Part shown: positions 33,890 to 43,799 of the stretch, in pieces
Layout of the letters: every line of letters starts with the position of its first letter
How positions within the stretch are numbered: the stretch's first letter is position 1
Source: Fasciola hepatica
Lineage: Eukaryota; Platyhelminthes; Trematoda; Plagiorchiida; Fasciolidae
Reading direction: 5' to 3'
Assembly (NCBI GenBank): GCA_948099385.1
Contig: CANUEZ040000117.1
Location: 3,954,001-4,018,000, forward strand
Length of the DNA: 64,000 nt
Notes under the pieces: generated by a model
What the model saw: the letters and a program-made list of their open reading frames with translations, nothing else
Told to the model about the DNA's origin: nothing
Database searches by the model: none
Position numbers and translations under genes: made by a program

Positions 33890-35270
33890 ACTTTGCATGC
33901 ACATTCGAACTCACAGAATTTAGCCCTGACCATGCCATTCCATAGAACTGTTTGGCTTTTGACTAATTCTCACTTCAGGTTTTGTACAAAATTTGAATTT
34001 TTCCCCCGCCGGTTGGATATTCGCACACCCACTCAACATCTATTTCCGGTACTCCATTCTGACAGTTCAAATCATTCCGCGCTGCAGTACGAAACCAAAG
34101 ACAGGGACCCAGCCTCCACCTCTGCCTTCCTAACCCATTCTGCCCACTTCGTCAAACTAGCCCCTTTTCGCCCGCTACCCTCACCATTCTACCTACCACT
34201 ACCTGCAACCAAGGTCTTTATGAAAAAGAACACCAGCCATCTGTAGCCAGCCAGAATTTGGCTATTAATTCTTTTATCACACATACTGAAAATTTTTATC
34301 TTTACACTCAACTTCTCCCTAGCCGCATCTGTAGCTGTTGCCTCCCATAGTCTGCTTCTTTGACGGCTTTTCTTTGAAAGTCCGTTTTGCTTCCATACAC
34401 CATTCATGCTCTTCAAAAGTTTACTGCATTTCTTGTGAATTTTTTCGCTTTCATGTGAATTTCCATATGACACTGAAACCATCTGCACAAAAGGTCTGTC
34501 TTATTATCACATTTGACTAACTTGCATTTATTTCACATGCTCTCCCCCCCCAATTAGTTACTCAATGCTGGATCAATGTCCTATGTTTCGCTTGCATCCC
34601 TGGCTGCACGTTGATAGCCCATGCGGACTTTACTTTTAATCTTGTTCTTCGGTAACTCTCCAGCCCGGTTACTCGTTGGTGGCTGTCCAATTATTCAGCT
34701 GGTACACCTTTGCGCCCTTTTCTGGATGCCGTGACCCGTTGCAGCCAGTTTTTGGCACCCATAGGGCATATCGTGTATTACTCCTGCCTAAACCTGCTGT
34801 CCAAGTTTTGATATCCGATCTATGGATTTTCTGGTCCTTGCGACCACTGCACTTTCTAACATTCTCCAGTGTCGCTCATATCAGCATTCCGAAGTTTGTC
34901 CAGCTATCCACACCGCCCTCCCCGAATTTGAAACCGGTTTATAATTTGCTTTAACCACCACCACTTTAGTTCACTCAAACACAACACGACTTTGTTGTCT
35001 TATTTCGGTTACCGTGTGATTCTCGAATTTAAAAATTGTGAATGCCTCACACCGTTATGTACTGCTGTATTTCCTGATCTTGCCTTGTGTATGTGCCTTT
35101 ACCATGGTCAAGAAATATACAATTATCATCATCAACCCACGAAATTTAGCCCTGACAATACCTTTGCATAGAACTGTTTCATTTTTGAATAATTCTCACT
35201 TAAGTTTTTGTACAAAATTTGAATTTTTCCTCCGCCAGTTGGATATTCTCATGCTTAATTCCGGTGGTTG
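33890..35270 (+). mobile_element. LINE-B 3'UTR, plus strand, inside the MULE
   Basis: It is the inverse of the LINE-B fragment at 50189-51640. Shared blocks include 'gcagtacgaaaccaa' with 'accaaggtctttatgaa', 'cttgccttgtgtatgtg' and 'tggtcaagaaatatac'. The tail at 35125-35137 is ATC-rich. A 120-bp block near its start (33905-34025) recurs in direct orientation at 35140-35262, diverged. It is non-coding. Confidence 0.68.
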
Positions 35271-35645
35271 TTTTTAAGCTGCCTACTCGACTTCGTTGGT
35301 TGGTTCATGCATGGTGTTTGCAAGGTCGCTCGCACCGACTTCATGAAGGGTAGAGCTGACTCTCCAGTTAGACTTGGTTTGGTCGGCACCAGTAAACGAT
35401 TGGTACCCCGAATGTGTCTGGCTTCTCACTCTAGCTAGCGAGTGGGCTAGCATCATCGAAGTTTGCGCCTTGTGTTCGAACTGTAGAGCTGTGTAACGCG
35501 TCTAGACAGAGCGCAGCTCCCGTCTCTATCGGCGTGTGTTGGTGCTTGCTTATGCAGTTACTGAGACCCGGATCATCTAGTTTTTTCTGTCTTTGCAGAT
35601 CTCGCACGTGCAACACCCACGGTTGACACGGCATTCCGCGTGCTA
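35271..35645 (+). mobile_element. LTR-like sequence with putative primer-binding site
   Basis: The segment ends 'gcattccgcgtgctaca' and is followed by TGGCGACCCTGCC (35652-35664), the usual form of an LTR-retrotransposon primer-binding site starting TGG. Its last 110 bases ('gtgttggtgcttgcttatgca', 'tttctgtctttgcagat', 'gcattccgc') are related to 39110-39222. No gag or pol follows, so this is a solo or disrupted LTR. The start at about 35271 is uncertain. Confidence 0.5.
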
Positions 35646-35686
35646 CATTTTTGGCGACCCTGCCAGCACGAGCAGCACCACCGTCA

Positions 35687-35850
35687 CCTGAACGTCATCT
35701 GAACCTCACCTGAGTATCCCCTGGCCGTCCCCTGAGTGTCCTTTGACCGTCACCTGAGTGTTTCCTTTGAAACAAAATATGGACATTCAGGTAACGGTCA
35801 GAAGACACTCAAATGACGGTCAGGGGGCACTCAGGTGACGGTCACGGAAT
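35687..35850. repeat. Inverted cluster of 22-bp units, possible hairpin
   Basis: About three and a half units (CACCTGAGTG...CCGT) at 35687-35765 face about three inverted units (CACTCAGGTGACGGTCA) at 35779-35850 across a short AT-rich loop. Units differ by several bases. It can be read as the end of a transposon with subterminal repeats or as two abutting ends. Confidence 0.8.
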
Positions 35851-36149
35851 CTTATCGAAACTGACTCCTCTGATCCCACTAAATTTGTAACACCAATTCC
35901 AACACCGAAATACGTATATGCTAAATAATACACCAGTAATCAGCGGAATAGCCGAAGTTCAGCGCAACTGCACAAGCACGGTCATCTTACAATAAACCCA
36001 ACCACAATCCTGCATAAAACATTTAGCCGAATTAGTCCCCGGAGTTAAAAATAAAATAAAGGTTTTACGGGGGATAATTATATATTTCGCTATTGGTAAA
36101 TCTTTGTACAGTGGGATAGTCAGCGAACAATCGTCATACAACCATGGGT

Positions 36150-37918
36150 CATTTTGGTGCACTTCGCAGTACCTGGAACAAAGGAAATAAGATACTTGTT
36201 GAATCTGTGCAGAGCGAAATTTTATAATTGTCAACTTTAGAAATCGGCTCATGGGAGGTTTCAGTAATACATATTATATTGACGACGATCAAGTTACAAA
36301 TGACCTCAACACTTTCGTTTTGGACGGCCACTTCCTGGAATGGTGAAACAGAGCTAATAACCTCAATCGGTCTGCACTTTTGGATCCAAAGCTGGATCTT
36401 TTATTTTATAAAAGGTGTTGTAGCTCCGGGAGACTTGTGCCTCAATACTGAGTCTACGAATGCAGGACAGTATAACACGGAACGGCATACTCACCGACAG
36501 TTATTCTACAGACTATGGTATTGGCAAATGATTGAAGCCCGTGGACACCACGCCAGTTCAAGTCGTGTAAAAAGCAGTCGGAGATCAGTGTACGCATTAC
36601 TTGATGTACACAATCCCCAACTGTTCGCGTTCCCGTTGCAACAAGGAAGTGCAACTGCTGGCCAGAAAGTTGTGAAAAATATAAATTACCATTGGTTCGT
36701 AGAAAGTTTCATCTAATTTTTCATTCAGCCTCTTGAACTCCTATGCGCTTCGCACGGGATCAGCGCACTGCACGAACTGCACCGATGCACTGGCAACATG
36801 TTCACGTTTGCACAGTTTAGACTTGACGTCCTCCGTCGTTTTCTGCAATTCCACAACCCTGTTGGTAAGATTATTCATCATAGCTGCAATTAGTGAAGGT
36901 AAAGCCCGAAGTTGGACTCACACACCAAAGTTTTTCTATAAGTAATGTGTTCCGACACTGGATCCGTTGCATTTTTTTTACCTTCCTTGCTGTTTTTGTT
37001 TTCCTAAATGTAGAAAAGGTGACAATCTATCTTGAGCATGCACGTACTGTAAAAAGTGCCTCCGAGTGTCCCGAATAGGGGTTACTGTTTCCGGTGTAAT
37101 GGAATGAATTGTGGCTTGGGATCTTAACATTTCATCCAAATAGGTAAATGCGTACACCAAAGATAGATGACATCAGCAGTTGCTTCCATTTGACTCCGTT
37201 TAGTTAGGAAACAGGGCTATCATATTCACCGGTATTACTTCGAACGGGAAACTGACAGTATGGTGAATACCTTGGTGACGATTTAGAAAGTCAATGTCAT
37301 TGCGTAACCTTCTTATGGTTGATGGGAAAATGAGACGGCGCTGGACGCAATAACCGCGTTGTGTGCACCTTTGACGGCAGTATAACCCACTTTGATGCGT
37401 AATCTGCTTAAGCGTTGCCTTGGCTGGATTATCTGCCACAACACTCCGCAAATCAATCCTGCAATGAAGGCCACTCCCACGAATAATTATGCCATCGGAT
37501 AATAATGGTGCCAAATGCTGTATTAGATCTTTCAAATATTGATGCATGTCGGTAGTTTAGACATTCCACAATACCTGCCAACAATAAATACTCGCGACGT
37601 GGAGTCCAAGAGGCAACACAATACTGGCCACAACTGGTGCGATGAGCCACGAAACAAGCTCACACCGTCAGTGTGCAGCTGGATATAAATGCAGCAGCCG
37701 GCTGTGACAGGCCTACACTCCGGAGCTCGTTGCAAGGTTTCACTTAGTCCAAAATGTAAGTATCTACCGGCGCCAAAGGTCTTCTTTTGGATTCTCCTTG
37801 GTGTCCCCAGCAATGACCTCCGACCTAATGGCAAGTCAAGATTTAACTGTCTCAGAGTTCGTAATAAAATTTTCAAGTCGGCCATTGATGATTTCTTTTG
37901 TATAGCGGCCTGCCTCAC
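36150..37918 (-). pseudogene. CACTA/CMC-like DDE transposase remnant
   Basis: Frame 37918-37532 reads IYIQLHTDGVSLFRGSSHQL, then WPVLCCLLDSTSRVFIVGRY. After a frameshift, frame 37547-37200 reads LRSVVADNPAKATLKQITHQ, SGLYCRQRCTQRGYC, LIFPSTIRRLRNDIDF and IHHTVSFPFEVIPVNM. The first Asp (HTDG), second Asp (VADNPA), following Cys pair and FP-VNM/H region match a family of animal transposases with an 'L-DGLPLF-SS' signature. Downstream (36654-35959) the minus strand is barely recognisable. Frameshifts and stops make it dead. Confidence 0.62.
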
Positions 37919-39059
37919 AACATCCCTGGCCGAAGGAAAGGTCGGGAAGTATAGATTTAATAATTCAGTTACCTTCTGTGAGGGAAGTTATCATTTTGAT
38001 CGTTGATGTAAATTTCACTTCTCTATTTGTCAGTGATGATTTTATTGCATGCATTGGTGATCAACATAAAGCTTACTTTTCGTGAAGGTGGTCGCTGCCA
38101 AATAACTTGGCCCCGCTCCTCTGATATGCACGTGTTATCCCCCCTTGTGTTCTCACAACTACCCACATTCAGAGACAGTGTGCACTACCCAAAAGCGGTG
38201 GAGGTTGTAGCACCTGTGATTTGTTGGTCCTCAACTGCTGCCGACGAGGCCTTCGGTTTTACAGGACTGTCGATGTCATCAATTAAATCGTCAGACTCGT
38301 TGTTCGTTGAAACGGAACAATTGCCTGGGAATTAGTAATGAACTTCATAGCAGCTAACATTTTACACTATCACTCTATATGAGGGATGAGTTGAAATCCC
38401 CCCTATTCTTTCTGCGAACTGCTACCTGCTTCTTGCGCCTCCATGTTGTAGATCTGGAACAGCCACGCAACTTTGGGTGGGTCTTTTCCATCTACACATA
38501 AAGAGATAAGTAAAAAAATGGGACTTACCCTCCGAAGAACACCAGAAACCGACCAAATGCAGTGCAATGATCAACAGCGTAGCCTGAAAGGCGACTGCAA
38601 ACAACCACCGCCAAGGACCAGCAGCCACGACAGGAATACATTTAAACAAACGGAACATCCAAATTTATAATACACAGTAAAATGAACAGTGAATGTCAAA
38701 TTCTTTCTTATTACGGTATTTGAACATGGAACATTAGGTTCGGAATTCTCGTACATTCAAGAATCCAGAGATTTCTGTATCTAAAGCCAGTGGGGACCGA
38801 GCTATTAAATATTCATAAATGTGGCTCAACAGAGACTCTCGTCCGTTATGACGGATTCTCCGGTTTTTACAGAGGTTTCGATTGTTTTTGCGGCAGTGTA
38901 CTAATTTTCTGCAACCGTCCTCTAGGGGACACTCAGGTTAGGGTCGAGTGTCCCTTTGTGCTGCCTGGGAGGATCCCTGTCACTGAATCCCCACAGACCG
39001 ACTCTGCCAGCTAACCTGCTAAAGCAATGTACAAACAATAGGGACTGTGCTACTCCATG

Positions 39060-39222
39060 GGAGGGAACAGTGTAACGCACTCAGACAGATCGCCATTCCC
39101 ACCTTTATTGATGTAAGTGTTGATGCTTGCTTATGCACCGGCTAATCGAGGTTTCTTTCTGTCTTTGCAGATCATGCAAGTGCAACCCTCACGGAAGAAA
39201 CCGCACCCCGCATACTGACAGA
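39060..39222 (+). mobile_element. Second LTR-like fragment
   Basis: It parallels the end of the 35271-35645 segment: 'tgttgatgcttgcttatgca', 'tttctttctgtctttgcagat', and 'ccgcaccccgcatactgaca'. The two are clearly diverged. Together they flank the CACTA/CMC-like transposon, which may have inserted into one LTR element. Confidence 0.5.
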
Positions 39223-40239
39223 CGCAAGGTCGCACGCGGAGCGCGGTCCGAAAATCTTGCTGTTTGATGCGTAACGATGAATGAAACTACCATCAAGGGG
39301 TTCGAACGTGATCCAACGAGCAGGGTCACCGAACACATCAGCCCGCTAAGTTTGATAACGGCGGAATTAGTCTGACACTATTTCCGTTTACGTCTGCTAA
39401 AATGTCGAGTCTGGTTACAAAATTTATACCCCGGTGGAACCGGAAAAATAGAAGCACACGGTAAATGCCGCAAAGCTTAATATGTCCGAAAAAAATACGA
39501 AACTGGTCTACCAACATTTTCTTGTGTATCTGCTAGGAAGTCCATTTGTACTGCAAAAGAGACACCTTTTCGGAACTATATAAATTAAGGAATATGAAAA
39601 TATTTCAAACGATCTTTCATAGGCGTGGTTCGCCTTGAACCATATAGGGAACGCTATAGAAATTCCTTCTGCTTCAACCTGCACAACTTGTACACTGGAA
39701 GGGCCACTGTGCCGTTGCCTACATGAAAAACTCCCTCAAACTTAAGCGACTCTTTGCAGAGAGGAATAAGTCAAGCTTTCTTAATATTACTTTCCTAGAC
39801 GAGCGTCTGTAGTCATAACGGCAGACTTATAAGTCTTCTACCTTGATGATAACCACTGGTCATGAAGCCAATCGGTTCGGGCCCCAAGCCTAGAATAATC
39901 GCGAAGTAGTCTACACTACCACCTGAGTTAATAGGCTGCATCGTCAGGAAATGCCTGCTCCTTGACCGAAATCCCATGGGGAGAGTTACTAAAGTCTCCG
40001 GTCCTTAGCTCGACTAATGTCCTGCATGTCATTCTCACTGGGCTGTATATATATATATACGAATTTAATCTACCATCCAGTGTTCACTAGCGCGAAAGAA
40101 GACTCACGAAGTGAACACGCGCCGTAACGACCTAGTTGTGCTGGCCCAAATAAAAAAATAAATAAGGAAGACAACAATGCCAATATGGCAGGAATCATAA
40201 TGCGGCGGCCCTGAATAGGGCCCTTGTCAATCTCTTGGG
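39223..40239. other. MULE interior without recognised genes
   Basis: This is AT-leaning DNA with no open frame above 60 codons, and a short (TA)n run at 40045-40059. Nothing else is recognised. Confidence 0.45.
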
Positions 40240-40509
40240 CCCATGTTTACCCCGCTAGACAATGTACACAAGTGTAGTCCTCCTCATAGTGAACTCTGCG
40301 CATTGATAATGTGCCCATCGGTCACAAGTTTGGCATTGAATCCATTGAACTTCCTCGTCCAGGTCGACTGTTGGATCCTCTCGCCGGCAAAAGCTGCGAA
40401 CTTCTTTGTTGATTGGAGACAGCTGCCTGTCCAGTTTTCGTTTCTTGTTTGTTATTCGGAATTGATTGGCCGTAGTTGCCTGATGGTGGAGGAACTGGAT
40501 ACGTTGCAA
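40240..40509 (-). pseudogene. PHD-like zinc finger, likely C-terminus of the MULE transposase
   Basis: The minus-strand frame has FCRREDPTVDLDEEVQWIQC, then QTCDRWAHYQCAEFTM and YTC-like residues in a neighbouring frame. The spacing C...W-x-x-C-x-x-C-x3-W-x-H-x-x-C is that of a PHD finger, which binds histone tails in host proteins. Its position directly after the SWIM-containing frame on the same strand suggests one protein. The end of the finger is frame-shifted, so it is broken here. Confidence 0.6.
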
Positions 40510-40599
40510 AGGGTTTCATATAATCTGAATATCGCTCTCGTTAGTAAGCCGAACCTCGATTATTGGTTTTCTTCTGGATGTTGTTCTCTGTTTTATGGT

Positions 40600-41673
40600 T
40601 CAGTCTGTTTTCGGTGGTTCCGACAGCAGCACATTCTCGTCAACTGTACTCGAAATTGTGGGGCATTCTAATATTTTTCGGGTCTCTTTCTCTCGGCCGA
40701 ACATAGTGGCGATATCCGACCGGTGTGCTACACGTTCTACGCCTTTTTGGGGATGCTCGTAGCACAGTCTCACGTTTGGCCACAAGCCAGTAACGTCTGG
40801 TAACAACCTCAGTAGGGCTTTAGCCGTTTTGTAGTTATCCTCCCCAAGAATAGTTAATGCGGCCGCAATATTCCGACCGATATTCTCGCTCTCCCTCAGC
40901 TTCTGCGCCTTGGTGGTCATTGTGGAGGTAGATGCTCGTGAGATGATTATGTCTCCACCGGCTAAGGCTGTCACCTTCTGACAACCTATTGACCAGCGAG
41001 TATCGGCTGTCGTAGAAAGGTCGACATTAGTGGCACGAGCGATGTGCAACACGTGAACGCAAGGCAACAACCACTGGAGACTGAAAAAACAGCTGCAGTG
41101 TGGCACGCTGTCGCCGGTAACCCTAACGGAGGAAAGTCCACTGTTTGTTACAAGCCACTCAAGTTTTACATAAGAGATAACAGTGATAGTCACGGTTTGC
41201 AGGTGGCGAAGGAGAACGCCACGGGCGAATACGGTTAGCTTGGCAAACACGGGTTTCAGCCAATGTGGCACATTACGGAACTCGCATATGGACATTTGGT
41301 CCTTACCAAGTCTACCCCGCAAAACTTCTCTCAAAGATGCCAACGGCTTCAATATTCTTTCACAGACCTGGTATAAGGTTGACCTAGGTGAAGGTCCTGT
41401 CTTGAGCTGCCTATTTTCGGTGTCTACTTTATTAGTTGTTAAATTACCCGAGGTGAATACTTGCCTTACTTTGTAACCCGCCCAGAAATACTTAAACTGC
41501 ATCCACGTCCTTACTAAGTAACCCGTTGCCTCGGAGCTGCGGGCCCGAATAGTAGCACAAAATCGTTCGAAAGCAGACTCGCTGTCTGCGAATACCATGT
41601 TCCGCATCCACCGGAAAACACGGTCCTTTTCTAGCGTAGTTGCTCCAACTAGACGGTTGCACCGTTTTCGCAT
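40600..41673 (-). CDS. MULE transposase C-terminal half with SWIM zinc finger, 357-residue open frame
   Basis: This is the longest intact piece of the transposase. Residues 1-110 match the late transposase core (CNRLVGATT, WMRNMVFADSESAFERF, then TTNKVDTENRQLK). Residues 193-207 form a SWIM-type motif, CxC then CxH (CSCFFSLQWLLPCVHVLHIA), a zinc-binding module commonly found downstream of the MULE catalytic domain. The tail (residues 300-357) is hydrophilic and ends before a stop at 40600. Upstream the frame is joined to the DDE part only through a TGA and a frameshift near 41680. The Met at 41673 is the first in the frame, not a credible natural start. Confidence 0.78.
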   Translation of the reverse strand: MRKRCNRLVGATTLEKDRVFRWMRNMVFADSESAFERFCATIRARSSEATGYLVRTWMQFKYFWAGYKVRQVFTSGNLTTNKVDTENRQLKTGPSPRSTLYQVCERILKPLASLREVLRGRLGKDQMSICEFRNVPHWLKPVFAKLTVFARGVLLRHLQTVTITVISYVKLEWLVTNSGLSSVRVTGDSVPHCSCFFSLQWLLPCVHVLHIARATNVDLSTTADTRWSIGCQKVTALAGGDIIISRASTSTMTTKAQKLRESENIGRNIAAALTILGEDNYKTAKALLRLLPDVTGLWPNVRLCYEHPQKGVERVAHRSDIATMFGREKETRKILECPTISSTVDENVLLSEPPKTD

Positions 41674-42716
41674 ATCTCACAAAGCACTAAATTGGCACAA
41701 CACTACCTGGGCTCCGGGAGTGAGTCTTGAACCCGTTTAACTGAGCCAGACTACGATCTACCACTATTGTTTTACATTCCCTAGTTTCAACTAATAATTC
41801 ACACATGAAACCCACGGCTTGTCTGTAGCTTACACTGCTTTCCTTTGGCAGCAACGCAAACAGAATACTACGACGTAAGTCCGTTTCGTCCACTATCATT
41901 GCGTCCCATAATACATAGTCTCCGCAGCTCATTTGATGGGTAGCCTCAGCTAGAATCATCTGGCTGCATCTGCGAGCAACCGGAATCATCTAGCTAGGTA
42001 TGAAGAAAAGGAATCTAACTATATTCTCCTCGTATATTACCTGGCTAATTCCTTTAACATCCAGTAATTCTTTTACCCCTGTTACGTTACCACGTACATC
42101 ATGACTGTGACGAACAAGTATAGACCGAAAGTCCATGCTGTTCGGACGTCTACTGAACATACGACTAGTATGTTCCCTTAATTCGGCTGTATTATGGAAC
42201 GTATCCATTAAGCCAAACACCATATGCTCCTGAAACGCTGTCAGTCTTCGGTTGGCCACATATGAACCAGGATTGCCCACTTGGAACCTATGAATATGGA
42301 CCATACAGCACCTCGCAACATAATATTCGGTTCCTTTGGCGACCAAGGTAACGAAAGCTCAGCACTCCAGGTTTTTGGTATCTACAATGAACTTAAACAT
42401 TAGCATACAATTATTCTAACCTTGATCCACCTCCACTTTTTCGGAGCCGATGGACACAACAGTATTTCTTAAAATGATACTTTATTCCGTCGCTAATTGT
42501 TAGCCGACGCTTTTTGGCCTGTTTCCATGTACGGGCATTGTAACTGTAAAAGCTGGTACCTGAGCAACGATGGAACTCGTGAAAATCGGTTATGAATTCA
42601 TTGAGATCTTCGTAGAAGTCTTTTATCAATCTCGAAAACGTATCAGAATTGTCAACGGTCGTGGTCATTCACGTGGCTAACGAGTGAGATGGGTGCTGAC
42701 ATTTTGTTGCGCTGGG

Positions 42717-42727
42717 CCTTATATACC
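42717..42727 (-). promoter_or_regulatory. Probable TATA box of the MULE transposase
   Basis: On the minus strand the sequence is GGTATATAAGG, about 50 bases upstream of the transposase ATG at 42668 and between that ATG and the TIR. Spacing and context fit a short-leader core promoter. It is inferred only, as no transcript is known. Confidence 0.55.
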
Positions 42728-42887
42728 AGTGTCCAATTGATGGTATAAACAATATTTTATATTATTAATTGCTTTCGGTTAAACTCAACCGAATTTTTTC
42801 GTCTTTTATACGCAATTTATCTCGTCATAAAATGTCTATTTCATCTGACATTACCGTTTCATTTGTGGTAGTTCGATCCTTGACTTT

Positions 42888-43565
42888 CTGTTTGATGTCT
42901 CACAGACTTCTCATGATGGAATCTTTCGTGCCACTCAAGCTGAACGAGCTGAAGCAAAGTCGAACTTCTCCCACGGTCCGAAGGTGTATCTTCCAGATCC
43001 CCGGCAGTTCAAGACGCAAGATACAATCAAGACTAGTGTCCTGAACTCCTTTGCATTGTCCAGTGGGCAATTTTCCTGTCCACCAACAATACCGGGTGCA
43101 AGACGCTGTCAAGATTTGTATTTTGAACCGTTTTCCCTTTTACCATTTCCCCAGTATCCAGTGAACTATCATCCAGCTCAAGGGTGACACTCATGTGTGG
43201 AAATTCTCCCTAGCCTTTGTCACATACTTGTATGTTTAGACTATGCTCCTTATCTTATTGGTCCTCGAACAAGTACAGCATGCATCAATCATTACACTTC
43301 AACATTTTTTCATATTTTGCTCAAGTGCCGTGGCATAATTTCTGATTCGAACTTGGACTGCCGTGACGGTGGTACCTGACATTGACCTTTTGTTGAACTC
43401 TGGTCCTCGCTGCTAGACGTTGTGGCCGAACATCTGAGGTTTGTACGTGTTTGTATGTGTACAATTTGTTAATCCAGTACCGTAGAATCGGCGAATCAAT
43501 CTTGTTCTGACTTTGGGTTTCGTTAATTGGGCCACGCGTTACTTGCAATCGGAATAACTGTTACA
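42888..43565 (-). repeat. Right 678-bp terminal inverted repeat of the MULE
   Basis: This is the inverse partner of 31306-31983. The stretch at about 43113-43190 within it is related to a diverged single copy at 47703-47790 outside the element, so part of the TIR exists elsewhere in the window. Confidence 0.92.
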
Positions 43566-43799
43566 GTACTCAATTTGGAATCTTCACGAGGAAATCAATG
43601 AGAACTGCTAAGATGACAAAGGCAAGCCGAAGCTGGATAGGCTGTAACCCGGCAAGCCCTTGGGGTACTGTTGGTTGACACTGACCCCTTGCACATTGCT
43701 AGGTCTGCTAATCCTGTCAATCCAATCTCACGTACTTCAGCCGGTGATACAGAGTTTAAACGTGATGATATCAATAAATTGAGTGTAGTAGAATCAGAA

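Larger units (their letters stand above)
35687..38963 (-). mobile_element. CACTA/CMC-like DNA transposon nested in the MULE
   Basis: Repeats of a roughly 22-bp unit (GTCACCTGAGTGTCCCCTGA-like) cluster in inverted array at 35687-35850, and the same unit in inverse orientation ends the segment at 38925-38963 ('ggggacactcaggttagggtc'). Between them, minus-strand frames encode a transposase-like protein. Terminal CACT and repeated subterminal units fit a CACTA/CMC-type element. The superfamily call rests on my recollection of the animal transposase motif and needs a search. Confidence 0.55.
40240..42668 (-). pseudogene. MULE transposase gene (DNA-binding N-terminus, DDE region, SWIM finger, PHD-like finger), broken
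   Basis: The open pieces on the minus strand are 42668-42411 (85 residues), 42346-41990, 41989-41687, 41673-40600 (357 residues) and 40509-40255. The first holds SFYSYNARTWKQAKKRR and CCVHRLRKS, like the N-terminal zinc-binding region of FAR1/MULE-type proteins. The third has QMILAEATHQMSCGDYVLW (the ATH region, with Asp of DATH changed to Glu), VDETDLRRSILFALLPKE and TIVVDRSLAQLNG with the second Asp. The 357-residue piece has TTNKVDTENRQLK and a SWIM finger (C193, C195, C205, H207). The pieces are separated by stops and frameshifts. A short intron between the first two is possible but I could not settle its borders. As it stands it is probably non-autonomous. Confidence 0.75.
31306..43565 (-). 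mobile_element. Large Mutator-like (MULE) DNA transposon with 678-bp terminal inverted repeats
   Basis: Near-identical inverted repeats 31306-31983 and 42888-43565 (x + x' = 74871) bound 12.26 kb. A MULE-type transposase reading away from the right repeat starts at 42668, 220 bases inside it, with a TATA box between. Long TIRs and an internal transposase are the hallmarks of Mutator-like elements. The interior also contains other mobile DNA (LINE-B 3'UTR, LTR fragments, a CACTA/CMC-like transposon), so the element appears to have grown by nesting. I found no target-site duplication: the 9 bases outside the repeats are tcttacctg and gtactcaat. The element reading is therefore strong but not proven. 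Confidence 0.75.

Noticed and set aside
35687..35850. CRISPR-like array
   Set aside because: Units are imperfect, in both orientations and without regular unique spacers. The context is a eukaryotic transposon end.
42769..43044. 91-codon plus-strand frame at the MULE right end
   Set aside because: It overlaps the transposase promoter region and the TIR and has no recognisable domain.
31297..43574. Target-site duplication of the MULE
   Set aside because: The flanking 9-mers tcttacctg and gtactcaat do not match, and shifting the ends by a few bases gave no convincing duplication.
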